DNA of 64,000 nt from Rhodovibrio sodomensis (GCF_016583645.1 NZ_NRRL01000005.1:1-64000), one strand, 5' to 3'; positions 37,370-47,176 are shown, counted from the stretch's first letter. A program made the numbers and translations. The notes: generated from the sequence alone by a model not told the origin.

Positions 37370-40300
37370 TTATTCGGCGGCGTGCGGCAGTTGCGCCTGT
37401 CGGTCCCGGCCCTGCGCATCGTCCGCGGCGGACGGCGTCCCGCGGCCGCGCCGGCGGCGCAGCCAGGCCTGCAGGTTGGCCCGCCACATCAGCGCGCACG
37501 GCGTGATGAACAGGGTCAGGACCGTGGCGAAGCTCAGGCCGAACACGATCGCGATCGACAACTGCTGCCACAGCTCGGTCGACGGTGCGCCGACCTGAAC
37601 CAGGCGGTTGAAGAAGTCGATGTTGACCCCGAGCACCATCGGCATCAGGCCCAGGATGGTGGTCACGGTGGTCAGCATCACCGGGCGCAGGCGCTGGGCG
37701 CCGGTGCGCAGGATCGCGGTGGTGACGTCCGGCTCGTCGTTCTTCAGCCGGTCGAAGGTGTCGATCAGCACGATGTTGTTGTTCACCACGATGCCGGCCA
37801 GCGCGATCACGCCGATCCCGGTCATCACGATGCCGAACGGCTGGTTGGTGACCAGCAGGCCGATCATCACCCCGATGGTCGACAGGATCACCGCGGACAG
37901 GATTAGGAACGCGCTGTAGAAGCTGTTGAACTGCGTCACCAGGATGATCGCCATCAGGAACAGTGCCACCGCGAACGCCTTGGTCAGGAACTGCTGGGCT
38001 TCCTTCTGGTCCTCGTTCTCGCCGGTAAAGGCGACGTTGACCGCCGGCGGAATGTCGGCCTGCTTGAGGAAGCCCTGCATCTCCTGGATCTTGTTGCTGG
38101 CGAGCACGCCCTCTGCCACGTCAGCCTTGATGGTGATCGACCGGTCGCCGTCGGTCCGGCGGATCAGGCTGGTGCGCTGCTGGGCGGTGCGGGTAACGAA
38201 ATTGGCGAGCGGCACCTGGCCCTGGTCGGTGTGCACGCGGATCTGGTCGAGCTGGTTCAGACTGCGCTGGTCCTCCGGGAAGCGCACCACCATGTCGATC
38301 TCTTCGTCGGCGTCGCCGGAGCGGAATTCGCCGACCTTGAGGCCGTTGGTGACCATCCGGATGTAGCTGCCGACCAGCGAGACGTCGGCGCCGAACTTGG
38401 CGGCCTGCGCGCGGTCCACGGAGAGTTCCCATTCGATGCCCGGGATTGGGCGGCCGTCCTCGATCTCGATCAACTCGGGGTCCTGCTGCATCCGCTCGAC
38501 GATGCGCTTGACCGTCGGCGCGATCAGTTCGGTGCGGTCGCTGGTCACCTCGATCTGGATCGGCTTGCCGCTGGGCGGGCCCATCTGCTGCTTCTGCGCC
38601 TCGACCTTGATGCCGGGCAGGGCGGAGGCGCGCGTCTTGATGTCTTCGATGATCTGCTGTGCCGGCCGGCGGGTCCACCAGTCGGTGAACTCGAGGGTCA
38701 CCTGGCCGATGATGTCCTCCGCCTCCTCGCGGCGCTGGCCGGAGGCGATCTGCGAGCGTGCGTAGATCGCGTGGAACTCGCGGCGTTCCTTTTGCAGCTG
38801 CAGGATCTGACTCTCGACCTCCTGGACCAGCCGGTCGCGTTGCTGGATCGAGAGGTTGCCGCGGCCGTGAATTTGCAGCACGGCGCTCTCCGGCTCGACG
38901 TCGGGGAAAAACTCCACGCCGCGGCCGTACATGGCGTAAGCGGCCTGGACCGCGACCAGGGCGGCGACGGCGGCGAGCAGCAGCTTGCCCGGATGCTTGA
39001 GTGCGTGGCGCAGCAGGCGGACGTAGCCGCCGGTAAAGCCGCCCAGGCGCGTCAGGTCGTCCTTGCCGCCGGCGGCGATCGCCTGCGCCTTGGCGTCGCC
39101 CGTCGGCTCGCCCCCGGGGTCACCGCTGGGGTCACCGCCGGGCCCGCCGCCCAGCACCGAGCCCAGCGTGGGCACGAAGATCAGCGCCATCGCGAGCGAG
39201 GCGGTCAGCACCGCGAGCAGCGTGATCGGCAGGAACTTCATGAACTCGCCGACCATGCCCGGCCAGAACAGCAACGGCAGAAACGCCGCCAGCGTGGTCG
39301 CGGTGGCGGCGATGATCGGCCAGGCCATGCGTTTGGCGGCGAGGCCGTAGGCGTTCCTTTTGGGCAGGCCCTCGCGCAGCTTGCGGTCGGCGTACTCCAC
39401 CGTGACGATCGCGCCGTCGACCAGCATGCCGACCGCCAGGATCAGCGAGAACAGGACGACCACGTTGACCGTCAGACCGGCCAGGTAGACCACCAGCACC
39501 CCGGTTAGGAAAGATCCCGGGATCGCCACGCCGACGAACGCGGCCGAGCGCAGGCCGAGGGCGGCGACGATCACCACCATGACCAGCAGCACCGCCGCCA
39601 GGACGTTGTTCTGCAGGTCGCTCAACATCGTGCGGATGTTGGTCGACTTGTCCTGGGTATAGGTGACCTCGACTGCCTCGGGCCACGCCTGCCGTTCCGC
39701 CTCGACCGTCTGGCGGACCCTCTCGATGGTCTCGATGATGTTCTCGCCGGTGCGCTTGGAGACCTCCAGCGCGATCGCCGACTGGCCGTTGATCCGGGCG
39801 TAGCCTTCCGGGTCCTTGAAGGTCCGCCGCAGGGTGGCGATGTCGCCGATCGTGACGACCCGGTCGCCGTCGACCTTGACCGGCATGTTCAGGATGTCCT
39901 GGGGGCTCTGAAACAGCCCGGGAACCTTGATGGAGAAGCGTCCGTTCCCGGTGTTGACCGCACCCGCGGCGACCAGGCGGTTGGAGCGGTCGACCGCGTT
40001 CAGTACCTGCCGGGCGTCGATGTCGTAGCTCTCCAGCATCGTCGGATCGACGACCAGCTCGACCAGCTCCTCCCGGTTGCCCGCCATCTCGACGTCCAGG
40101 ACCGGCTGCAGGCTCTCCACCTCGTCGCGCAGGTCGCGCGCAAGGTCGAGCAGGGTACGCTCCGGGACGTCGCCCGACAGGGTGACCACCAGCACCGGAA
40201 ACAGGCTCAGGTTGACCTCGTGCACCTGCGGCTCGTCGGCGTCGGCGGGCAGCTCCGGCTTGGCCGTGTCGACGGCCTCGCGGACGTCCTGCATCGCCTG

Positions 40301-40609
40301 GTCGGCGTTGAAGCCCGCCTCGAACTCCAGCACCACGTTGGCACCGTCCTGGTAGGCGGTGGAGCGCATCTCCTTGACGCCCTCCACCCCTTCGAGCTCC
40401 TGCTCCAACGGCTTCACGATCAGCCGCTCGGCGTCCTCCGGGGAGATGCCCTCGTGGTGGACGTTGGTGTAGATGATCGGAATGTTGACGTCCGGGTCGC
40501 TCTCCTTGGGGATCGCGAGGTAGGCGTAGCCGCCCGCGAGCAGCAGCAGCACGAGCAGGCTCAGCACCGTGCGGACGTGGTTGAGGGCGGCGTCGACCAG
40601 CGTGTTCAC
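37370..40609 (-). CDS. RND-family efflux pump permease
   Basis: A 1079-residue inner-membrane pump of the HAE/AcrB superfamily, starting at GTG 40609 and overlapping the adaptor stop. Twelve membrane segments are arranged as 1 + 5 and 1 + 5 around two large periplasmic loops. Membrane segment 4 reads VLFSLILAVGMLVDGAIVTVEYADR (core GMLVDGAIV), with an Asp in the proton-relay position. GIVVNNNIVLIDTFDR occurs in the second half. It works with the adaptor encoded upstream; no outer-membrane TolC gene is present here. Substrates are unknown. Confidence 0.93.
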   Translation of the reverse strand: MNTLVDAALNHVRTVLSLLVLLLLAGGYAYLAIPKESDPDVNIPIIYTNVHHEGISPEDAERLIVKPLEQELEGVEGVKEMRSTAYQDGANVVLEFEAGFNADQAMQDVREAVDTAKPELPADADEPQVHEVNLSLFPVLVVTLSGDVPERTLLDLARDLRDEVESLQPVLDVEMAGNREELVELVVDPTMLESYDIDARQVLNAVDRSNRLVAAGAVNTGNGRFSIKVPGLFQSPQDILNMPVKVDGDRVVTIGDIATLRRTFKDPEGYARINGQSAIALEVSKRTGENIIETIERVRQTVEAERQAWPEAVEVTYTQDKSTNIRTMLSDLQNNVLAAVLLVMVVIVAALGLRSAAFVGVAIPGSFLTGVLVVYLAGLTVNVVVLFSLILAVGMLVDGAIVTVEYADRKLREGLPKRNAYGLAAKRMAWPIIAATATTLAAFLPLLFWPGMVGEFMKFLPITLLAVLTASLAMALIFVPTLGSVLGGGPGGDPSGDPGGEPTGDAKAQAIAAGGKDDLTRLGGFTGGYVRLLRHALKHPGKLLLAAVAALVAVQAAYAMYGRGVEFFPDVEPESAVLQIHGRGNLSIQQRDRLVQEVESQILQLQKERREFHAIYARSQIASGQRREEAEDIIGQVTLEFTDWWTRRPAQQIIEDIKTRASALPGIKVEAQKQQMGPPSGKPIQIEVTSDRTELIAPTVKRIVERMQQDPELIEIEDGRPIPGIEWELSVDRAQAAKFGADVSLVGSYIRMVTNGLKVGEFRSGDADEEIDMVVRFPEDQRSLNQLDQIRVHTDQGQVPLANFVTRTAQQRTSLIRRTDGDRSITIKADVAEGVLASNKIQEMQGFLKQADIPPAVNVAFTGENEDQKEAQQFLTKAFAVALFLMAIILVTQFNSFYSAFLILSAVILSTIGVMIGLLVTNQPFGIVMTGIGVIALAGIVVNNNIVLIDTFDRLKNDEPDVTTAILRTGAQRLRPVMLTTVTTILGLMPMVLGVNIDFFNRLVQVGAPSTELWQQLSIAIVFGLSFATVLTLFITPCALMWRANLQAWLRRRRGRGTPSAADDAQGRDRQAQLPHAAE

Positions 40610-41775
40610 GGCCGGCCCTCCGGCCCCGGCATGCCGGGTGCGCCCTGGGGCAGGTCGAGCGGCGTGTTTTTCAGGCGCTTGACCACCTCGGCCTCGGTGA
40701 CCGGCTTCACTTTCTGGCCGGCGGTGACGAAGTTCTGGCCGAGCGTGATGAAGGTAACCGTCTCGGGCAGGCCGGTGATCCAGACGCCGTCCGGCTTATC
40801 GGCCATCAGGTCGACCTCGCGGAACCGCACCCGGTTCCGGTCGTCCAGGACCTTCACGCCGACCTGGCCCTGCTCGTTCAGGGTCAGGATCGACGGCGAG
40901 ACGGTGTGCGCCAGACGCTGCTTGAGCGGCACGGACATCTGCGCCGTCACGCCGTCGCGCAAGGTGCCGTCCGGGTTGGCGATCTCCATCTCGATCCGGA
41001 AGGTGCGGGTGCGGTCGTTCGCCTCGCTGGCGACGAAGGAGACGGTGCCGGAGACCCTCTCGCCGGTGACCAGCTCCGCCGTGGCCTCGGTTCCCGGCTC
41101 GATCTGGGAGACCAGGCGCTCGTTGACGTTGCCCTGGATCCTCAGCGGATCGAGGTCGATCAGCCGCAGCACCTCCCGGCCGCTGCGCATGAAGTCGCCG
41201 ACCTCCGCCATGGTATCGCCGATCCGGCCGGCGAAGGGGGCGTAGATCGTGGTGTTGTCGAGCGCGGTGCGCGCGGCCTCGACGTCCGCCTGCGCTTCGC
41301 GAAATGCGGCCTTGGCGGCGGCGAGTTGGGTGTCCGACCGGTGGCCGCGCTCGTGCAGGCGCCGGGCGGCCTCCAGCTCGAGCCGGCGTTGCTCCAACAG
41401 CGCCTTCGCCTGGCGCAGCTTGGCCGGCCGGTCCTCCTCCGCGAGTTGGGCCAACACCTCGCCCTGTTCGACGACATCGCCCTTCTCGACCAGCATCTCC
41501 TCGATCCGGCCGTTCGTCTGGGCCTGCACCGTGACCTTGCGGTCCGCCACGGTGCGGCCCTGGACGCGCAATCGGTCGGTGCGCGGCTGGGCCGACTGGG
41601 TGTTCACCCGGACTTCCGGCGCCGCGTTTAACGCGCTCAGTTCGGCCGGTTGCTTGCGCGTCTCCGGTTCCGCCGAGCCCAGATACTCACCCGAAGCGAT
41701 CCAGAGCACGGCGGCCAGCGCGATCAGCAGGGCGACCGACAGGGACCCGAAACGGCGATACAGCCTGGACAGCAT
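40606..41775 (-). CDS. RND efflux periplasmic adaptor subunit
   Basis: A 389-residue membrane-fusion protein with an N-terminal anchor (residues 11-28). The barrel-sandwich half-motif is GRIEEMLVEKGDVVEQGEVLA, with its core VEKGDVVEQGEVLAQL. A coiled-coil hairpin at roughly 115-165 and a second lipoyl half (IYAPFAGRIGD) follow, then a beta-barrel. It links the RND pump to an outer-membrane channel. It lies between padR and the pump gene in one minus-strand operon. Confidence 0.92.
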   Translation of the reverse strand: MLSRLYRRFGSLSVALLIALAAVLWIASGEYLGSAEPETRKQPAELSALNAAPEVRVNTQSAQPRTDRLRVQGRTVADRKVTVQAQTNGRIEEMLVEKGDVVEQGEVLAQLAEEDRPAKLRQAKALLEQRRLELEAARRLHERGHRSDTQLAAAKAAFREAQADVEAARTALDNTTIYAPFAGRIGDTMAEVGDFMRSGREVLRLIDLDPLRIQGNVNERLVSQIEPGTEATAELVTGERVSGTVSFVASEANDRTRTFRIEMEIANPDGTLRDGVTAQMSVPLKQRLAHTVSPSILTLNEQGQVGVKVLDDRNRVRFREVDLMADKPDGVWITGLPETVTFITLGQNFVTAGQKVKPVTEAEVVKRLKNTPLDLPQGAPGMPGPEGRP

Positions 41776-41808
41776 GATCAGTCTCTCGTGCCTTGGCCGC
41801 TGGGCGGC

Positions 41809-42354
41809 TTACTCGGCCGCGTGAACGCGGGCATCCGCCGCGCCGGCCAGCAGGGTGTCGCGGTGATCGCGCAGATAATCGCGCGCGCAGCGGTAGACCG
41901 CCAGCCCGAGGCCGTGGACGAACCGCTCGCCGGCCGGGCGGTGGTCCAGGTCGGCGTTCTCCGTCATCCGCAGCAGGACGTCCTCGTACCAGGCGATCCG
42001 GTCGTCGATCAGGCGGTTCAGTGTCGCGGCGGGCAGCAGGTGCGCGAAGAACAGCACGAACAGGAAGTCCGAGCGCACCTCGTCGTCGGTCGGCCGGCGG
42101 TGCAGGGCATCCTCCAGCGCCGCGCGGCCGGCGTCGGTGATCGAGTAGAGCTTCTTGTCCGGGCGCTTGTTCTGCGCCTGCGCCCGGCAGACCACCAGCC
42201 CGTCGTCCGACAGCCGGGTCAGGGCCGGGTAGATCGATCCGAAGCTGGCCTCCTGGAAGTGGGCGAGGGGGCCTTCCTCGAAGCTCTTCTTGATCGCGTA
42301 GCCGCTGGCGTCGCCGCGGTTGAGGACGCCCAGGCAAAGGGTGCGCGTATCCAT
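41809..42354 (-). CDS. PadR-family transcriptional regulator
   Basis: 181 residues from ATG 42354 (an upstream TTG at 42366 is less likely). The winged helix MDTRTLCLGVLNRGDASGYA (slightly shortened here: CLGVLNRGDASGYAIKK) and SFGSIYPALTRL with LYSITDAGR are PadR signatures; the C-terminal helical dimer domain follows. PadR proteins usually repress a neighbouring transporter and are released by a toxic ligand. The palindromes at 42411-42455 upstream are likely operators for this gene and the RND pump behind it. Confidence 0.9.
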   Translation of the reverse strand: MDTRTLCLGVLNRGDASGYAIKKSFEEGPLAHFQEASFGSIYPALTRLSDDGLVVCRAQAQNKRPDKKLYSITDAGRAALEDALHRRPTDDEVRSDFLFVLFFAHLLPAATLNRLIDDRIAWYEDVLLRMTENADLDHRPAGERFVHGLGLAVYRCARDYLRDHRDTLLAGAADARVHAAE

Positions 42355-42410
42355 CGACTGGTCCAAACGCGCGTCCGCGCGCCAAGTGAGTGCATTTATG
42401 CAGACAAGAG

Positions 42411-42455
42411 TATCGGTCCGATATAACGCGAGTCCAGCCTATATCCGTCCGATAT
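42411..42455. promoter_or_regulatory. twin palindromes, likely PadR operator
   Basis: TATCGGTCCGATA (42411-42423) is a perfect palindrome around one central base. ATATCCGTCCGATAT (42441-42455) is nearly so, about 30 bases away (three helical turns). They share the CGGTCCGATAT / CCGTCCGATAT core, lie 57-101 bases upstream of the padR start, and are the most AT-rich part of the area, as expected for a promoter with overlapping operators. Confidence 0.65.
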
Positions 42456-42543
42456 ATGCACCGCTGACTTGCAGCCGGCGCATGCCGGGCCCGGCTGCCG
42501 GGACGAACGTTGGTCCGGCGTGCATGCAAGTTGGGCACATGAA

Positions 42544-42572
42544 AAGGGGCCCGGCGCATGGCCGGGCCCCTT
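42544..42572 (-). terminator. intrinsic terminator of proX
   Basis: AAGGGGCCCGGC and GCCGGGCCCCTT form a perfect 12-bp stem with a 5-base loop. Read on the minus strand after proX it ends CCCCTTTTC, a stem followed by T residues. This marks the end of the proVWX transcript. Confidence 0.85.
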
Positions 42573-42632
42573 CACCTCGCCGGGCGAGGTCGTCATCGAG
42601 ACGGGGCCGCGCGGGCCCCCTGGGTCGGGGTG

Positions 42633-43502
42633 TTACCCCTGGCTCGGCATTTCGCCGGTCACCCAGTAGTGCACGCGGGCCTCGTTGTTCTTGATGTAGG
42701 TGTCCACGGCTTCCTCGTAGGAGGTCTCCTGGGCATCGTACATCGCCGCCTGGAGGTCATCCAGCGGGATCCACATACGGGCCAGGGTCATCGCGGCGTC
42801 GATGTTGTCCTGATAGAAGCCCTGACGCGCGATCGCGTGGATGCGCTCGAAGCTACCCAGGGTGTTCTTCGGATCCTTCAGGTACTTCAGGTCGTACGCG
42901 CCGAACTTCCAGTGCGGGCTCCAGCCGGTCACGACGATCGGCTCCTCGCGGCGCACCGCGCGCTCGAGGGCCGCGGTCATGCCCGCGCCGCTGGAGGTCT
43001 GCAGGTTGTACATCTCGCCCAGGCCGTACTCCTTGATGGCCTTCTTGGACAGCCGGGTCAGACCGGCACCGGGATCGATGCCGGTGATCGTGCCGTCCAG
43101 CTTCTCGGCCATCTCCTGGGACTTCAGGTCGTTGATCGAATCCACGTTCATGTAGGTCGGCACGACCCAGCCCAGGCGGGCGTGGTCGTACAGGATGCCC
43201 AGGCTGACGACCTCGTCCTCGACCCTATCCATGTAGTCGGCGTGGGTGCTGGGCAGCCAGGACATCAGCATGACGTCGATGTCGCCCTGGGCGACGCCCT
43301 GGTACTGCGGCGCGATGCCGGTCTGGGTCAGGGTGACCTCTTCACCGACGCGGTTCTCCAGAACCTGGTGCGCCAGCTTGGTCACGAACTCCGCGTCCGA
43401 CCAAGCGGTCCAGCCGATTTCGACTTCGGCCGCAGCCGGGCTCGCCGCCAAGGTGACGGCCGTGGTCGCCGCGATAAGGGTCTTCTTGCTATGGTTAAGC
43501 AT
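42633..43502 (-). CDS. proX: glycine betaine/proline ABC transporter substrate-binding protein
   Basis: A 289-residue periplasmic protein with a signal peptide ending SPAAAEVE near residue 25. OpuAC-type features include IGWTAWSDAEFVTKL, VMLMSWLPSTHADYM, GIDPGAGL and VVTGWSPHWKFGAYDLKYL (aromatic residues of the betaine cage). It captures betaine-type osmolytes and hands them to ProW/ProV. It is the last gene of proV-proW-proX; a strong terminator follows. Confidence 0.93.
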   Translation of the reverse strand: MLNHSKKTLIAATTAVTLAASPAAAEVEIGWTAWSDAEFVTKLAHQVLENRVGEEVTLTQTGIAPQYQGVAQGDIDVMLMSWLPSTHADYMDRVEDEVVSLGILYDHARLGWVVPTYMNVDSINDLKSQEMAEKLDGTITGIDPGAGLTRLSKKAIKEYGLGEMYNLQTSSGAGMTAALERAVRREEPIVVTGWSPHWKFGAYDLKYLKDPKNTLGSFERIHAIARQGFYQDNIDAAMTLARMWIPLDDLQAAMYDAQETSYEEAVDTYIKNNEARVHYWVTGEMPSQG

Positions 43503-43662
43503 CAGATCCTCCTCTGTTGCCTCTCTTCAAGGCTGTTCACCGCCCTCTTCGACGGGGCGATGGGGCGCCGACGGCCGGAACCGTACGGCTCCGATCGGCC
43601 GGCGCCCAGGTTGCAGCTTCACCGGCACTAACGCGCGTCGCAGGGCGCGTGTTCCAGCCCGA

Positions 43663-44598
43663 TCAAGCCGCGCGACTGGTCTTAGCTTCCTGCTCGTCCT
43701 CGGCCGCGGGCTGACGGCCGCCCAACAGGCGGCGGACCTTGGCGACCAAGCCTTCGCCGTGGCCGACCTGGCCGATGCTCTGGGTCAGGCGGTCCAGCAG
43801 GATCGCCACGATCACCACGCCAAGGCCGCCCTCGAAGCCGAGGCCGACATTCAAGCGCTGAATGCCGGTCAGCACCACGTTGCCGAGGCCGCCCGCCCCG
43901 ATCATGGACGCGATAACCACCATGGAAAGGGCCAGCATGATGGTCTGGTTCACGCCCGCCATGATCGACGGCAAGGCCAACGGCAACTGTACTTTCGTTA
44001 ACAGTTGGCGGTCGGTACAGCCGAACGCAAGGCCCGCCTCGACGTTCTCTTTACTGACCTGGCGGATGCCCAGGTTGGTCAGGCGGACCGCCGGCGGCAT
44101 GGCGAAAATTACCGTTGCGATCGTGCCCGGCACCTTGCCCAGGCCGAAGAACATCGCCGCCGGGATCAGATACACGAACGGCGGCATGGTCTGCATGAAG
44201 TCGAGGATCGGGCGGACCACCGCCTCGATCGTATCGTTCTTGGCCATCGCCACGCCGACCGGGAAGCCGACGACCAGCGCCACGAACGCGGCGGAGACGA
44301 CCAGCGCCATCGTCGACACGGTCTCTTCCCAAAGGTTCATGCCCATGATCAGGAACATCGAGACCGCCACGAAGACGGCGAACTTCCAGTTCACGCGCCA
44401 CAGGCCGATCGCGATCAGCAGGGCCGCCAGCACGAACGGGTGAAGCCACAGCAGGAAGTCCTCCAGCGTGGTCGACACCGCGCCGATCGCCGCGGAAATC
44501 GCGTCCAGCAGCGGCTGCAGGTTGTCCAGGATCCAGTTAACCAGCGCCTCGACCCAGGCGCCGATCGGGATCTTCACTTCCTTAACGAATTCCATCAT
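43663..44598 (-). CDS. proW: glycine betaine ABC transporter permease
   Basis: A 311-residue inner-membrane permease. After a hydrophilic N-terminus there are about six membrane segments. The EAA-loop region is FGCTDRQLLTKVQLPLALPS and the SMIGAGGLGNVVLTGIQRL sequence is typical of ProW/OpuAB. ATG 44598 and ATG 44595 are adjacent; either fits. Only 4 bases separate it from the proV stop. A C-terminal charged tail of 30 residues is extra. Confidence 0.93.
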   Translation of the reverse strand: MMEFVKEVKIPIGAWVEALVNWILDNLQPLLDAISAAIGAVSTTLEDFLLWLHPFVLAALLIAIGLWRVNWKFAVFVAVSMFLIMGMNLWEETVSTMALVVSAAFVALVVGFPVGVAMAKNDTIEAVVRPILDFMQTMPPFVYLIPAAMFFGLGKVPGTIATVIFAMPPAVRLTNLGIRQVSKENVEAGLAFGCTDRQLLTKVQLPLALPSIMAGVNQTIMLALSMVVIASMIGAGGLGNVVLTGIQRLNVGLGFEGGLGVVIVAILLDRLTQSIGQVGHGEGLVAKVRRLLGGRQPAAEDEQEAKTSRAA

Positions 44599-44602
44599 GG
44601 CT

Positions 44603-45793
44603 TTAGCCTGCCCTGTCGAGAGTTTGCAGGAGGGCGGTCTTGGACACCGAACCCAGGTAGCGGCCATTCTCGTCGACGACCGGAACCGGGTGGGCGCTGT
44701 TGGCCACCTGGTGCAGCACGTCGGACAAGCCCTGGCTGGCCTTGACCGGCTGGGTGTCGGTCAGGAACGCGCTGGCGAGCTTGCCGTCGCCCTTCTTGGC
44801 GTTCGCCAGGCTCTCGGCGCTGACCATGCCCTCGAACTTCTGGTTCTTGTCGACCACCACCGCGACATCGCGGTCGGCGTTCTTGACCTGCTCGATCACC
44901 GCGTTGAGATCGTTGCCGCTGCGGTCGATCACCGACAGCTGGTTCTTGCGCGCGATGTCGCCGGCGGAGAACACCTGAGTGACGTCGACGCCCTTGAAGA
45001 ACGAGCTGACGTAGTCGTCGGCGGGTTTGGTGACGATCTCCTCCGGGGTGCCGATCTGGACCACGCGGCCGTCTTCCATCACCGCGATCCGGTCGCCGAT
45101 GCGCATCGCCTCGTCGAGGTCGTGGGTGATGAAGATGACGGTGCGCCGGCTCTGCTGCTGCAGGCGCAGCAGTTCGTCCTGCATCTCCGTGCGGATCAGC
45201 GGGTCGAGCGCGGAGAACGCCTCGTCCATCAGCATGATCTTGGGATCGTTGGTGAGCGCGCGCGCCAGCCCGACGCGCTGCTTCATGCCGCCGGACAGCT
45301 CGTCGGGGTAGGAGTTGGCGTTCGCCTTCAGCCCGACCGCCTCGAGCGCCTGCATGGCGCGCTTGTGGCGCTGCGTCCGCTCGATGCCGGCGACCTCCAG
45401 CCCGAACGCGGCGTTGTCGATCACCGAGCGGTGCGGCATCAGCGCGAACGACTGGAACACCATCGCCATCTTCTGCCGGCGCACCTCGATCAGGTGCTGG
45501 CGCGACATCTTGGTGATCTCCTCGCCCTCGATCTCGACGCTGCCGTAGGTCGGGTCGATCAGGCGGTTGAGCATCCGGACCATGGTGGATTTGCCCGAGC
45601 CGGACAGCCCCATGATCACGAACACCTCGCCTTCCTGGACCTCGAACGAGGCATCGCGGACACCGACCGTGTTGCCGGTTTCGGCGAAGATCTCGTCCTT
45701 GCCCTTGCCCTGCTCGATCAGTCGATAGGCTTCGGCGGGATTAGGTCCGAATATCTTATAGACGTTCTTGCAAACGAGTTGTGCGTTCGCCAT
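44603..45793 (-). CDS. proV: glycine betaine ABC transporter ATPase with CBS domains
   Basis: A 396-residue ATPase. N-terminal CKNVYKIFGPNPAEA and a linker are typical of ProV. Walker A is GLSGSGKST, the signature is LSGGMKQR, Walker B is KIMLMDEAFSALDP, and the H-loop is FITHD. Two CBS domains occupy residues about 280-396 (ending VVDENGRYLGSVSKTALL). In OpuA such domains sense ionic strength and gate transport, and the same is expected here. Start at ATG 45793, preceded by AGGGGG. The transporter is divergent from the trehalose operon. Confidence 0.94.
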   Translation of the reverse strand: MANAQLVCKNVYKIFGPNPAEAYRLIEQGKGKDEIFAETGNTVGVRDASFEVQEGEVFVIMGLSGSGKSTMVRMLNRLIDPTYGSVEIEGEEITKMSRQHLIEVRRQKMAMVFQSFALMPHRSVIDNAAFGLEVAGIERTQRHKRAMQALEAVGLKANANSYPDELSGGMKQRVGLARALTNDPKIMLMDEAFSALDPLIRTEMQDELLRLQQQSRRTVIFITHDLDEAMRIGDRIAVMEDGRVVQIGTPEEIVTKPADDYVSSFFKGVDVTQVFSAGDIARKNQLSVIDRSGNDLNAVIEQVKNADRDVAVVVDKNQKFEGMVSAESLANAKKGDGKLASAFLTDTQPVKASQGLSDVLHQVANSAHPVPVVDENGRYLGSVSKTALLQTLDRAG

Positions 45794-46318
45794 TGCGTTT
45801 TCGGCCCCCTGTGGAACAAGCTGTCTTGTTATTAAATCCAGCGCGCCCAGCGTTATTATCGAATGCGGCGCGATGGATTGGCGGTCGACCGTCCCCCGTT
45901 CAATCACGGGATCGTTCTGCTAGGGCCAACGTTACCAGCCACCTAGGGTTCCCCGGCAACGGCGTCAAGCCGGCTGTCAAGGGGCGCACGCGTTGGAAGG
46001 CTGTGTCAGCGGCTGGCCGCGCGGCGCTTTCCGGGGTAACGGTCCCGGCGGGGAATTGCAAGGCACACCCTGGGCTGAAGGCGGAATCGCACGGCGCCCA
46101 CCGGGGTGTGTTAGACTTCCAAACGGGGTGGCGCGGTCCCGGACGGTTGAACAGGTTCAGGTCCGCACGCGGGCAGGCCGGCCGCGTGACGAAAAACGGG
46201 GTGCGTCCCAAATCGGACCCGGGCTGGCCAGACCGGCCCGCCAGACCGGCGGGCCGCGCCGCCCGACGGCGTCCGTGCCGACGACGAGATGTCCACTGCG
46301 CGTGAAGGCAAGCAATCC
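45794..46318. other. 525-bp divergent intergenic region between proV and otsB
   Basis: No credible gene. The proV side is AT-rich (45830-45865, GATAAT-like on the minus strand), which suits a promoter. The otsB side contains a perfect 8-bp GC hairpin, GGCCCGCC (46235-46242) with GGCGGGCC (46248-46255), which would lie in the otsB leader. Shared osmotic control of the two operons from here is inference. Confidence 0.55.
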
Positions 46319-47176
46319 ATGAGCACACGCGATCCGGAGCGCCGGGCCGCCGTGCCCGGCGCCCGCGCGCCGGGCGGCGCACTGCCCGGTCCCGCGCCCG
46401 ATCCGCTGGACCCGGCGGTCGAGCCCGGGCGCTGGGCGCTGTTCCTGGACGTCGACGGCACGCTGCTGGGCTTCCAGGGCCGGCCGGAAGACGTGCAGCT
46501 GCACGCCAGCCTGCGCGGCGTGCTGAACGCGCTCGACGCCGGGCTGGGCCACGCGGTCGCCCTGGTCAGCGGCCGCACGCTGGCCGATCTCGACCGCATC
46601 CAGGCGCCGTTGAAGCTGCCCGCGGCCGGCCTGCACGGCCTGGAGCGGCGGGACGCCGACGGCACGATCGACCATGGCGTCGAGGGCGCGGCGCTCGACC
46701 ACCTGCGCGCCGGCCTGACCGACCTGGTGACCCGGCACGACGCGCTGTGGCTGGAGGACAAGGGCCGGGCGCTGGCGGTCCACTACCGCGCCGACCCGGC
46801 GCTACATGGCACCGTGCTCGACCGGGTGCACGCGCTGTGCGCGCGGGAGGCGCCGGACACGCTGGCCGTGCTGGACGGCAAGATGGTCTGCGAGGTCAAA
46901 CCGCGCCACGCCGACAAGGGCTCGGCGATCCGCGGCTTCATGGCGCGACCGCCGTTCGCCGGACGGCTGCCGGTGTTCCTGGGGGACGACGTCACCGACG
47001 AGGACGGCTTCCGGGCGGTCAACGCGCTGGGCGGCCTGTCGATCCGGGTCGGCACGCAGCCGGCCGGCAAGCTGACCCACGCGGCCTACCGCCTGGCCGA
47101 CGAACCGGCGGTGGAGGCCTGGCTGGACCGGGTGCGACAGGCGGTCGTGCCGGGCGCCCGGCCGCCGAACGGTTGA
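46319..47176 (+). CDS. otsB: trehalose-6-phosphate phosphatase
   Basis: About 285 residues (an in-frame ATG at 46289 is an alternative start). HAD-superfamily phosphatase: nucleophile motif LFLDVDGTLLGF, motif II VSGRTLADL, the family's GLHG stretch, KPRHADKGSAI and motif III FLGDDVTDEDGF. It removes phosphate from trehalose-6-phosphate made by OtsA, giving the compatible solute trehalose. It heads the otsB-GH15-otsA-glk cluster, divergent from proVWX. Confidence 0.94.
   Translation: MSTRDPERRAAVPGARAPGGALPGPAPDPLDPAVEPGRWALFLDVDGTLLGFQGRPEDVQLHASLRGVLNALDAGLGHAVALVSGRTLADLDRIQAPLKLPAAGLHGLERRDADGTIDHGVEGAALDHLRAGLTDLVTRHDALWLEDKGRALAVHYRADPALHGTVLDRVHALCAREAPDTLAVLDGKMVCEVKPRHADKGSAIRGFMARPPFAGRLPVFLGDDVTDEDGFRAVNALGGLSIRVGTQPAGKLTHAAYRLADEPAVEAWLDRVRQAVVPGARPPNG

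Noticed and set aside
45900-46382. Minus-strand 160-residue frame in the proV-otsB gap
   Set aside because: Arg/Pro/Ala-rich with no motif or ribosome-binding site, and it overlaps the otsB leader.
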